Position numbers and translations under genes: made by a program
Part shown: positions 1 through 5,300 of the stretch, piece after piece
Layout: each line of letters begins with the position of its first letter
How positions within the stretch are numbered: the first letter of the stretch is position 1
The notes under the pieces: model-generated
What the model saw: the letters and a program-made list of their open reading frames with translations, nothing else
Database searches by the model: none
What the model was told of the DNA's origin: nothing
Assembly (NCBI GenBank): GCA_035254305.1
Contig: DATFAS010000198.1
Span: 1 to 5,830, forward strand
DNA: 5,830 nt
Direction of reading: 5' to 3'
DNA from: DATFAS01 sp035254305
GTDB lineage: Bacteria > Bacillota > Bacilli > Aneurinibacillales > RAOX-1

Positions 1-71
1 GATTCTGCATAACTAGAGGCACTGAAGAAGGTAATCGTGAACAATAAAGACAGACTTACCCATTTTTTCAT
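1..71 (-). CDS. Exported protein, N-terminal fragment (signal peptide only)
   Basis: On the minus strand an ATG at 71-69 opens a frame that runs off the left edge for 23 complete codons. It begins MKKWVSLSLLFTITFF and continues SASSYAES. This is a textbook Sec signal peptide: two lysines, a hydrophobic core at about residues 5-16, a small polar region, and a likely signal peptidase I site after Ala22 (S-Y-A before E-S). The complement of 80-86 reads AAGGGAG and lies 8 bases before the ATG, which makes a good ribosome binding site. No lipobox cysteine is visible, so it looks like a secreted or wall-associated protein rather than a lipoprotein. The mature domain lies outside the window and its function cannot be assigned. 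It is transcribed divergently from the gene at 243. The main doubt is that only 71 bases are visible. Confidence 0.66.
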   Translation of the reverse strand, partial: MKKWVSLSLLFTITFFSASSYAE

Positions 72-211
72 TTCCTTTTCTCCCTTGAATGGTACTTCAA
101 CTTCCCTTTAACCGTATGCATAAAGGAAAATCTCGTTTAGATAATAATAAAAGACAATGGCGAAGGGGTCATCAGGAAATAAAAGGTAATTAGGGTATTT
201 TCTTAGGGCCT

Positions 212-226
212 GTACATACAATGTAC
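212..226. repeat. Inverted repeat GTACAT-ACA-ATGTAC upstream of the membrane-protein gene
   Basis: GTACAT at 212-217 and ATGTAC at 221-226 are perfect inverted copies around a three-base spacer, ending one base before the ribosome binding site at 228. As DNA it is a possible operator. As RNA the short loop makes a hairpin next to the ribosome site possible. The left arm is part of TGTACATA, which recurs at 611-618 before the next gene. No regulator is identified. Confidence 0.4.
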
Positions 227-227
227 T

Positions 228-234
228 GAGGTGA
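228..234 (+). promoter_or_regulatory. Ribosome binding site GAGGTGA that fixes the ATG start at 243
   Basis: GAGGTGA ends eight bases before the ATG at 243. The upstream in-frame GTG at 231 lies inside this motif and so cannot use it. This supports ATG 243 over GTG 231 as the start. Confidence 0.7.
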
Positions 235-242
235 ATAGGAAA

Positions 243-584
243 ATGGAAAAAAAGCGTTCTTCAAACCTTGCACAAGCTACAGGGCTTTTCGTTCTATTTG
301 TTAACATATGTTTGTTACTCTTTATAGTAGCTCCGTCAGGCCATTTTAATTTGAAACGTATCGGTGTGGATAGTGTAATTGAGACAGCCATATCTCTGAA
401 TCAATTGCCTAAACCTCGTGAGGATACGGTGTTAGAGTGGCGCTTAGTGGATACCTTGACAGATGGAGATTGGCGAGTAGAGAAATATCGGGAATATGAG
501 AAGCAGCTTGATGAAAAAGGACAAGTGGTGAAAGAAACTCCAACTGAAAATTTCAATTATCTTAGATATTGGCGTTATAAGTAA
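243..584 (+). CDS. Small single-pass membrane protein of unknown function
   Basis: The product is 113 residues. A basic N-terminus (EKKR) is followed by one hydrophobic segment at about residues 12-30 (rich in F, L, V, I, with one Cys at 23). A polar, charged C-terminal domain of about 80 residues follows, with the elements VLEWRLVDTL and a WRVEKYREYEKQLDEKG stretch likely to be partly helical. By the positive-inside rule the N-terminus should be cytoplasmic and the C-terminal domain outside. There is no signal peptidase site or lipobox, so the segment should stay as an anchor. The start is placed at ATG 243 because the Shine-Dalgarno motif covers the upstream GTG at 231. The 69-residue gene follows after 57 bases with no terminator between, so they may be co-transcribed. 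I do not recognise the family. Coding potential is supported by the ribosome site and the coherent membrane topology. Confidence 0.75.
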   Translation: MEKKRSSNLAQATGLFVLFVNICLLLFIVAPSGHFNLKRIGVDSVIETAISLNQLPKPREDTVLEWRLVDTLTDGDWRVEKYREYEKQLDEKGQVVKETPTENFNYLRYWRYK

Positions 585-609
585 TAGTTATGTTAAGATA
601 TAAGGATGA

Positions 610-617
610 ATGTACAT
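610..617. promoter_or_regulatory. Palindrome ATGTACAT upstream of the 69-residue gene
   Basis: A perfect 8-base palindrome lies six bases before the TAGGAGG ribosome site (624-630). Its TGTACATA portion (611-618) starts 31 bases before the ATG at 642. The matching TGTACATA at 211-218 starts 32 bases before the ATG at 243. A shared short regulatory site is possible, though chance cannot be excluded for an element this short. Confidence 0.3.
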
Positions 618-641
618 ATTTGCTAGGAGGAATTAAATCAT

Positions 642-851
642 ATGTCTCAATCAAACCAAGCAATGGCTAAGCGATCAGAAATTAAAGTATACGAAGAAAA
701 TGTACTTGGTAGCCGCAACGCCTTCTGGTATCATGATTACATTAGTTTAGTGCAAAAACTTGAAAAACAAGATCCAACTCTTCTAGAACCAGGAAATATG
801 ACGAAAGAACAGTTAAAGAAAAAGATGGCAGGTTTTATCGCTTATCGTTAA
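642..851 (+). CDS. Conserved-looking 69-residue soluble protein of unknown function
   Basis: The 69-residue product starts at an ATG preceded by a strong TAGGAGG (624-630, 11-base spacing). It has no signal peptide or membrane segment. After a short polar start it is rich in charged and aromatic residues (VYEENVLGSRNAFWYHDY). A predicted helix with the sequence LVQKLEKQDP follows, then a basic C-terminal helix (MTKEQLKKKMAGFIAYR). The N-FWYHDY aromatic cluster and the basic tail suggest a small all-helical protein that binds a partner or nucleic acid, but that is inference and no family is recognised. It lies 57 bases after the membrane-protein gene on the same strand. The well-formed ribosome site and ordinary codon use support it being real. 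Confidence 0.72.
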   Translation: MSQSNQAMAKRSEIKVYEENVLGSRNAFWYHDYISLVQKLEKQDPTLLEPGNMTKEQLKKKMAGFIAYR

Positions 852-975
852 GCTTAAGCCAGGGTCTTTTTCTAACGGTTTGCTTGGCTGGCGCTTAGCC
901 TTTTGGCTTGGTGTCAGCCTCGTTGTCTTTATGCGGAGACAGAAATTTGAATTTATGTTTAAGCTGATATCCGCC
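852..975 (+). other. Noncoding stretch with three tandem small hairpins
   Basis: No gene is visible between the stop at 851 and the terminator at 976. Three short stem-loops lie in a row. GGCT (886-889) pairs with AGCC (897-900) around a 7-base loop. GGCT (905-908) pairs with AGCC (916-919), also around a 7-base loop. TGTCT (924-928) pairs with AGACA (937-941). The middle arms AGCC-TTTT-GGCT (897-908) can instead form their own tetraloop hairpin, so the first two are mutually exclusive with that one. This could be a structured 3' end of the upstream transcript or a small RNA ending at the 976-1005 terminator. I do not recognise a known riboswitch. Confidence 0.35.
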
Positions 976-1005
976 AAAAAAAGCACCGCGGAAGTGGTGC
1001 TTTTT
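976..1005 (+). terminator. Intrinsic terminator after the small-gene pair
   Basis: AAAAAGCACC (978-987) pairs perfectly with GGTGCTTTTT (996-1005) around an 8-base loop, giving a GC core closed by an A-tract and a T-tract. The A-run on the left means it could also work on the minus strand. It ends the transcript from the 642 gene and insulates the acetyltransferase gene. Confidence 0.88.
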
Positions 1006-1008
1006 GTG

Positions 1009-1014
1009 TATAAT
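1009..1014 (+). promoter_or_regulatory. Candidate -10 element TATAAT for the acetyltransferase gene
   Basis: A perfect TATAAT follows the terminator T-tract and lies about 60 bases before the acetyltransferase start. The expected -35 position falls in the terminator hairpin and shows no TTGACA-like hexamer, so the assignment is tentative. No better candidate is seen between 1015 and 1058. Confidence 0.35.
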
Positions 1015-1057
1015 AAAAGAAAACTTGTTTCGACTAATTTTGATCCTTTAAGCTTAT

Positions 1058-1064
1058 AGGAAGG
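1058..1064 (+). promoter_or_regulatory. Ribosome binding site AGGAAGG that favours a TTG start at 1074
   Basis: AGGAAGG directly abuts the ATG at 1065, leaving no spacer, but stands nine bases before the in-frame TTG at 1074, which is near-ideal spacing. If only its first AGG were used, the ATG would have a 4-base spacer, which is poor. Confidence 0.55.
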
Positions 1065-1073
1065 ATGATCGGC

Positions 1074-1577
1074 TTGGGAGTCCGCTTAGAGACAAGAATC
1101 TATGCCTGTGAAGTTGAGAAAATGCTAGAATATTGGCGAATTGAGCCTGCGTTACAGAAGCATGAGGAACATTGTGACTGGCTAGAGGATATTGTTTTTC
1201 ATAGTAATAACAATCCGCAGCATGAAGTAACAGAGAAGCTTCAGAATCCACCGGACTTTTTATTTTATATGATTTATGATGGGGATCAACATGTAGGGTT
1301 TGTGGAAGCTTTTTCAAGGCCATTTGATTTTTATGGATTATCGATTGATATTACATCTATTTGTGTTTTTAAAGAATTTCGAGGAAAGGGCTATGTAAGA
1401 GAGGCTCTTAAGCTATTAATTGCTCAGCTATTTACATTATTTCCAAACGCAAGGCATATTAGCTGCCAAACAAGCCTAGATAACCAACCAATGGTTAGGC
1501 ATTTAACAGAGCTAAATTTTACAAGAAAAGATTCAACTAAAGTTGGCGAAATTTTTTTGTATGAACGCGATCATTAG
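1074..1577 (+). CDS. GNAT-family N-acetyltransferase
   Basis: This is a 167-residue single-domain GNAT protein, expected to transfer an acetyl group from acetyl-CoA to an amine. The acceptor is unknown. Strand beta-1 is near the N-terminus (VRLETRIYA). The central strands follow (FYMIYDGDQHVGFVEAF, about residues 65-81). Motif A, DITSICVFKEFRGKGYVREALKLL, contains the pyrophosphate loop R103-G-K-G-Y-V108, and an N137-Q-P-M-V...LNF segment matches the family's C-terminal motif B. The loop fits R-x-x-G-x-G/A except for Val at the last position. The TTG start is chosen from ribosome-site spacing and places beta-1 three residues in, as is usual in the family. The alternative ATG 1065 adds three residues. 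The gene stands alone between two terminators, so it appears monocistronic. The size matches RimI/RimJ-like enzymes, but the sequence does not show a ribosomal-protein substrate. Confidence 0.88.
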   Translation: MGVRLETRIYACEVEKMLEYWRIEPALQKHEEHCDWLEDIVFHSNNNPQHEVTEKLQNPPDFLFYMIYDGDQHVGFVEAFSRPFDFYGLSIDITSICVFKEFRGKGYVREALKLLIAQLFTLFPNARHISCQTSLDNQPMVRHLTELNFTRKDSTKVGEIFLYERDH

Positions 1578-1624
1578 GTGCACGAAAAGAAGGAAATATT
1601 CTTTTCGGGGCACCTTTTTCTTTT
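1576..1624 (+). terminator. Intrinsic terminator overlapping the acetyltransferase stop codon
   Basis: AGGTGC (1576-1581) pairs with GCACCT (1610-1615), and CGAAAAGAA (1583-1591) with TTCTTTTCG (1599-1607), around a 7-base loop and a small internal loop. A T-rich tail follows to 1624. The last two bases of the TAG stop codon (1575-1577) lie in the stem. Confidence 0.88.
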
Positions 1625-1636
1625 ATGTGATCCTTT

Positions 1637-1645
1637 TGGTATAAT
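1637..1645 (+). promoter_or_regulatory. Extended -10 promoter for the SNF2-SWIM operon
   Basis: TGGTATAAT combines a perfect TATAAT (1640-1645) with the upstream TG of an extended -10 element. The -35 region is a T-rich tail with no TTGACA, which is typical when the extended -10 carries recognition. Initiation is expected near 1652, giving a leader of only about 22 bases before the ATG at 1674. Vegetative sigma-A use is inferred. Confidence 0.65.
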
Positions 1646-1673
1646 TTAGGGATGAACCTAAAATGGAACGGCG

Positions 1674-4502
1674 ATGAGAACCATGATACAAGGGAATTAC
1701 ATTTCTGAATTAATGACAGATGAATATGGCTTTTCTTTATGGATCTTGAATGATTTGGAAATTCAGGATACATGGCGTGAACAACTTCTAGATTTGGATG
1801 TTTCTATTCATGAAGGAGAAATGAGGATTCCACGAATTAAGATGGTTGAGACACTGCTAACCATTCTTAAATGGAATGTAGAAATTTCAGAGCAGCTAAG
1901 AGCTTGGATCAGACTGATGCAGTGGAGCATGCGAGTAGCAGAGTTAGGCTGTTTCTATCCGGGAATGATGCAAGATGGGAATATTTACTATTCTAAATGG
2001 ATGATCGACTTTAGTTTAACGAAAATTCGTGAAGAGCTACATGAATGGATTCGATTCTTCAGAGATGAAATCAATGGGAAAAAAAGCGAAACGATGGTTC
2101 CTGCTTTTGTAGGAGATTGCCTAGACAGCTATATACGATTAGTTATTAATACCCGATTTTCTTTAAACAGCGGTAGTGAGTTAGCAAAATTTCTACGGTA
2201 TCGGCCTTTTTATACACATGAGGAATGGTTCAATCATCTTTGTACCGAAGAATATGTTATTGAAACTGGGAAACGGTGGGGGGAGTTATTCGATCAGGTC
2301 ACTCATTGGGTAAGTAGTAAAAGTGGTGAGAACCTCGATATTGGACACCTCGGCTTTCGGTTACGTGCTTTAGATGAGGATTCTTGGTATATCGAGTACA
2401 TATGGCAGGATGTGAATGGGAAGTTAAAAGGATGGACGGAATTAAGAAATACACATTTAAGGGATGAATTCATGCGGCAACTAGCAGAGGCAAGTGTTGA
2501 TTATCCATTGCTAGCTGAGCGTTCAGAGCATACACCATACTTCTGTGCAATCTCTATGAATGAGGCCTATGTATTTTTACGTCATTTAGCACCTAGACTT
2601 CGCCTGAAAGGTTTTGCTGTTTGGGCACCCCCGTCATTAGTTCAGTCCAAAAAGGCTAGGCTTGGGATGCAGGTCAAACTTAATGCCTCCGAGAAGACCT
2701 ATCGTAGTTCAATTCCTTTACAGTCCTTACTCGATTTCGATATGAGCTTTGTGCTTGGTCAAGAAAACATGAGTATAGAGCAATTAGAGGATATCTATGA
2801 ACACAATAAACCATTCACGAAGTGGAATGGTGAATGGGTACTTCTTGATCATGATTCATTAAAAAAAGCTGTGGCTTGGGCACAAAAGCAAAAAAAGAAA
2901 GGAAAAGTAACACTTAAAGATGCTCTTTTTCTGCAGGCCATGAGTGAAGATAGTGACTTCATGCCCGTATCTATTCTATCTTTTCAAAGTGAAGGGTGGG
3001 TTAGTCAGTGGCTTGACCTTGTAGAAGCAAAAAATACGTTTGAGCCACTAGCACAACCTGAAACCTTTCAAGGAACGTTAAGATCCTATCAGTGCATCGG
3101 GATGTCATGGCTCATCCAACTACGCCATTGGGGAATGGGAGCTTGTTTATCAGATGATATGGGATTAGGGAAGACGATACAATTCCTCGCTTACCTTGCC
3201 TATTGTAAGGAAAAAGGCTGGGTGGATCGTCCCTTTCTGCTGATCTGTCCAACCTCAGTATTAGGGAATTGGGAGAAGGAAATCGAACGTTTCGTTCCAG
3301 ACTTGAAATTTTATATTCATCATGGTCCCAATCGATTGACTGTTGAGGAGTTTACGAAACAAACAGGCCATGTTGATATAGTCATGACCACCTATTCTAT
3401 TATTCAAAGAGATTTTCTAATGATGCAACGTGTGAATTGGGATGGGGTCGTTCTTGATGAGGCACAGCATATAAAGAATGCGGCAACGATTCAAGCGAAA
3501 GTGATTCGAACGATTCCTTGTGATCACCGTATTGCCCTAACGGGTACTCCGATTGAGAACAGACTAGAGGAGCTATGGTCTATTTTTGAATTTTTAAATG
3601 GGGGATATTTAGGGTCTCTACAAACATTTCGCAGAGAATTTGTTCAACCGATTGAAAAAGCCCAAAATAGTGAACGATTGAGTTCACTTAGAAAATTGAT
3701 TCGACCATTTTTTCTCCGCCGGTCTAAGAATGACCCCGCTGTGGTGAGTGATCTTCCTGATAAGATTGAGCAAAAGGAATACTGTTATCTTACAAGGGAA
3801 CAAGCAGTTCTCTACGAACAGGTGGTCACAGAATTACTGCAAAGAGAAGAAAAATTACAGGGAATTGAAAGAAAAGGGCTTATATTGGCTGCCATCTCAC
3901 GACTTAAGCAAATCTGTAGCCATCCCGCACTTATTCTTCCAGATCGACAATATACGGGCCATGTATCTGGAAAATTAACACGATTACAAGAGATGGTGGA
4001 GGAAATGATTAGTGAAGGTGATCGCATCCTAATCTTTACCCAATTTAGAAAAATGGGGGAAATTATTAAAAAATCTTTATCAACTCCAAATCTTAAAGAA
4101 ATTCCTTTCTTACACGGGGGGGTTGTCAAGGAGCATCGGGATCGAATGGTGGATCAATTCCAATCTAGTCAAGGGTCCCCGATCTTTCTCTTATCATTGA
4201 AGGCAGGTGGAGTGGGCCTTAACCTCACTCGCGCGAACCGTGTGATTCACTTCGATAGGTGGTGGAATCCAGCGGTAGAAAACCAGGCAACAGATCGAGC
4301 CTACCGTATTGGGCAGAAGGAAGTAGTTCATGTTCATAAAATGGTTTGTATGGGTACAATCGAAGAGAAGATCGATCAGATGATGGAAAGAAAACAACAA
4401 CTTGTATCCGAGATCATACATACAGGTGAAAACTGGGTGACAGAGTTATCTTCGAATGAACTGCGTGATTTAGTAGCGTTACGCAATGAATTAGTTGAAT
4501 AA
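1674..4502 (+). CDS. ywqA: SNF2-family DNA-dependent ATPase/translocase (YwqA-like)
   Basis: The 942-residue protein is a superfamily 2 helicase-like motor expected to use ATP to move along double-stranded DNA and remodel or displace bound protein. It is probably cytoplasmic or nucleoid-associated. The N-terminal 470 residues form the variable bacterial SNF2-associated region, with a segment at about 290-430 resembling the DUF3670 domain. The ATPase core begins near 475. Walker A/motif I is D494-D-M-G-L-G-K-T501, the Walker B box is D595-E-A-Q598, and motif III is L622-T-G-T-P626. The C-terminal RecA lobe (about 770-895) carries SLKAGGVGLNLT (841-852) and motif VI Q871-ATDRAYRIGQ881. All catalytic motifs look intact. 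No good ribosome site precedes ATG 1674, and ATG 1683 is an alternative. The 4-codon reading frame at 1663-1677 ends over the start. The downstream SWIM gene begins at or just after its stop, so they form one operon. In B. subtilis the homologous pair is ywqA-ywqB. Confidence 0.95.
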   Translation: MRTMIQGNYISELMTDEYGFSLWILNDLEIQDTWREQLLDLDVSIHEGEMRIPRIKMVETLLTILKWNVEISEQLRAWIRLMQWSMRVAELGCFYPGMMQDGNIYYSKWMIDFSLTKIREELHEWIRFFRDEINGKKSETMVPAFVGDCLDSYIRLVINTRFSLNSGSELAKFLRYRPFYTHEEWFNHLCTEEYVIETGKRWGELFDQVTHWVSSKSGENLDIGHLGFRLRALDEDSWYIEYIWQDVNGKLKGWTELRNTHLRDEFMRQLAEASVDYPLLAERSEHTPYFCAISMNEAYVFLRHLAPRLRLKGFAVWAPPSLVQSKKARLGMQVKLNASEKTYRSSIPLQSLLDFDMSFVLGQENMSIEQLEDIYEHNKPFTKWNGEWVLLDHDSLKKAVAWAQKQKKKGKVTLKDALFLQAMSEDSDFMPVSILSFQSEGWVSQWLDLVEAKNTFEPLAQPETFQGTLRSYQCIGMSWLIQLRHWGMGACLSDDMGLGKTIQFLAYLAYCKEKGWVDRPFLLICPTSVLGNWEKEIERFVPDLKFYIHHGPNRLTVEEFTKQTGHVDIVMTTYSIIQRDFLMMQRVNWDGVVLDEAQHIKNAATIQAKVIRTIPCDHRIALTGTPIENRLEELWSIFEFLNGGYLGSLQTFRREFVQPIEKAQNSERLSSLRKLIRPFFLRRSKNDPAVVSDLPDKIEQKEYCYLTREQAVLYEQVVTELLQREEKLQGIERKGLILAAISRLKQICSHPALILPDRQYTGHVSGKLTRLQEMVEEMISEGDRILIFTQFRKMGEIIKKSLSTPNLKEIPFLHGGVVKEHRDRMVDQFQSSQGSPIFLLSLKAGGVGLNLTRANRVIHFDRWWNPAVENQATDRAYRIGQKEVVHVHKMVCMGTIEEKIDQMMERKQQLVSEIIHTGENWVTELSSNELRDLVALRNELVE

Positions 4503-4522
4503 TGGAGGAAGAAGGCGGGAGA

Positions 4523-5191
4523 ATGGGAAAAAAAATACCTGCATGGTTTATACAGCAATGGCTTTCATTTTTTGAACGGCAGTGTCCCACATATACTTGG
4601 CAGCGTGGAAAAATGGATCTGCAGCGTGGATATATTCGTCAATTAGAGATTCGAAAAGGAAGGTTAGAAGCTTTCGTGTTGGGGATGGACACCTACCAGG
4701 TAGAAATCAAGTCCCGAAATCTCTCTGAAGAAAATCAAAAAGAGTTAGAAAAAATAATCAGCCGTGATCCTGCATTGCTCATGAAGATTTACCAAAGGAC
4801 TTTGGTGCAAGAAGATGTAGTAAATAAACCCCATCAGTTGGGGTTTGCCCTTTACGGTGTAGAAGCTACTTGCTCGTGCCATGGTAGGGGAGATTTTTGC
4901 TCTCATATTATTGCAGTCGTACTGGCAGCAGTTGAGTGTTATCAAGCAGATTATAGCCAGTTTCTAATCTTTCAAGGCCTTAATTGGGAGGTGATCCTCT
5001 CAGATTTTGGCAATCAGGATGAGGATGCTGCGATGTGGGATTCAGAGAATTTTTCCTTACTTCCCATTCCGGAAGGATCTATTCGTTCATTTGAGAGTCG
5101 AATGGGTGCAGCTCCTCCCTTTTGGACGGCTTCTTTTTCTTTTCAGCGGATGTTAGAAGAGATTCTACGCAAAGTCCGAGATGAGGAATAA
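4523..5191 (+). CDS. Short SWIM zinc-finger protein partnered with the SNF2 ATPase
   Basis: The 222-residue protein has an intact SWIM signature, C117-x-C119-x6-C126-x-H128 (CSCHGRGDFCSH), followed by the usual hydrophobic helix IIAVVLAAVE. Before it, RGYIRQLEIRKGRLEAFVLGMDTYQVEIK is the beta-rich lead-in common to SWIM proteins. SWIM domains bind one zinc ion and are proposed to bind DNA or protein. A neighbouring SNF2 ATPase is a known recurrent association. ATG 4523 is preferred because GGAGGAAGAAGGCGGGAG lies just before it. ATG 4502 overlaps the helicase stop by one base (TAATG) but has no ribosome site, and would add seven residues (MEEEGGR). Both indicate translational coupling. The protein is much shorter than B. 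subtilis YwqB as I recall it (over 500 residues), yet ends cleanly, so it appears to be a compact form lacking the large C-terminal extension rather than a broken gene. Confidence 0.9.
   Translation: MGKKIPAWFIQQWLSFFERQCPTYTWQRGKMDLQRGYIRQLEIRKGRLEAFVLGMDTYQVEIKSRNLSEENQKELEKIISRDPALLMKIYQRTLVQEDVVNKPHQLGFALYGVEATCSCHGRGDFCSHIIAVVLAAVECYQADYSQFLIFQGLNWEVILSDFGNQDEDAAMWDSENFSLLPIPEGSIRSFESRMGAAPPFWTASFSFQRMLEEILRKVRDEE
4826..4846 (+). other. Perfect hairpin inside the SWIM coding region
   Basis: AAACCCCA (4826-4833) and TGGGGTTT (4839-4846) form a perfect 8-base stem with a 5-base loop. It lies 25 bases before the first SWIM cysteine codon. There is no T-tract after it, so it is not a typical terminator. 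It could slow ribosomes between the N-terminal and zinc-binding parts, or be chance. Confidence 0.45.
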
Positions 5192-5203
5192 AGGGATGAA
5201 AAT

Positions 5204-5237
5204 AGGCGCGTAAACGGACGCCTCCTAGGCAAGCGTC
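5204..5237 (+). repeat. Overlapping inverted repeats after the SWIM gene
   Basis: AGGCG (5204-5208) can pair with CGCCT (5219-5223). GACGC (5217-5221) can instead pair with GCGTC (5233-5237), and GCCT (5220-5223) with AGGC (5227-5230). These alternatives share bases and exclude one another. None is followed by a T-tract, so a terminator role for the SNF2-SWIM operon is weak, and a regulatory dyad for the next gene is equally possible. Confidence 0.35.
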
Positions 5238-5246
5238 GTTACACAT

Positions 5247-5274
5247 TTGTCACACGAGACATAAGTTGTATAGA
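5247..5274 (+). promoter_or_regulatory. Candidate promoter for the repeat protein
   Basis: TTGTCA (5247-5252) and TATAGA (5269-5274) are separated by 16 bases, a plausible sigma-A pair. Initiation near 5281 leaves the AAGGAG ribosome site (5285-5290) in a very short leader. CATAAGTTG at 5260-5268 resembles a sigma-K-type -10 (CATAnnnTA) with one mismatch, so sporulation control is possible but unproven. Confidence 0.42.
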
Positions 5275-5300
5275 CAAAATACCCAAGGAGATGAGTTAGT

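Larger units (their letters stand above)
72..242. promoter_or_regulatory. Divergent intergenic region
   Basis: This 171-base AT-rich stretch lies between the leftward exported-protein gene and the rightward membrane-protein gene, so it must hold promoters for both. I cannot pick a clear -35/-10 pair for either. A dyad CCTTTA (105-110) / TAAAGG (121-126), with ATGCAT at 116-121 between its arms, lies 34-55 bases upstream of the leftward start and could be an operator. The run 138-151 is AT-rich (ATAATAATAA type) and could support either direction. Near the rightward gene lies a second, stronger inverted repeat, listed separately. Confidence 0.4.

Noticed and set aside
3..47. Plus-strand tail of an upstream gene ending at TAA 45-47
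   Set aside because: Fifteen codons with no recognisable sequence are too few to support a gene, and the minus strand over the same bases encodes a convincing signal peptide.
215..222. CATACAAT, an exact match to the sigma-E -10 pattern CATACAnT
   Set aside because: Initiation from it would fall at about 229-231, within the ribosome binding site of the 243 gene, so the transcript would lose that site. It is better explained as part of the GTACAT/ATGTAC dyad.
203..391. Minus-strand 62-residue frame overlapping the membrane-protein gene
   Set aside because: It lies antisense to a gene with a clear ribosome site and membrane topology, and it shows no recognisable domain.
3748..3978. Plus-strand 76-residue frame inside the SNF2 gene
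   Set aside because: It is an out-of-frame shadow of the helicase coding region with no ribosome site or domain.
1674..5191. Phage-defence system built on the SNF2 helicase
   Set aside because: Some defence systems use SNF2-type helicases, but no nuclease, methylase, phospholipase or other effector lies nearby. A SNF2-SWIM pair alone is also found as a housekeeping-type locus.
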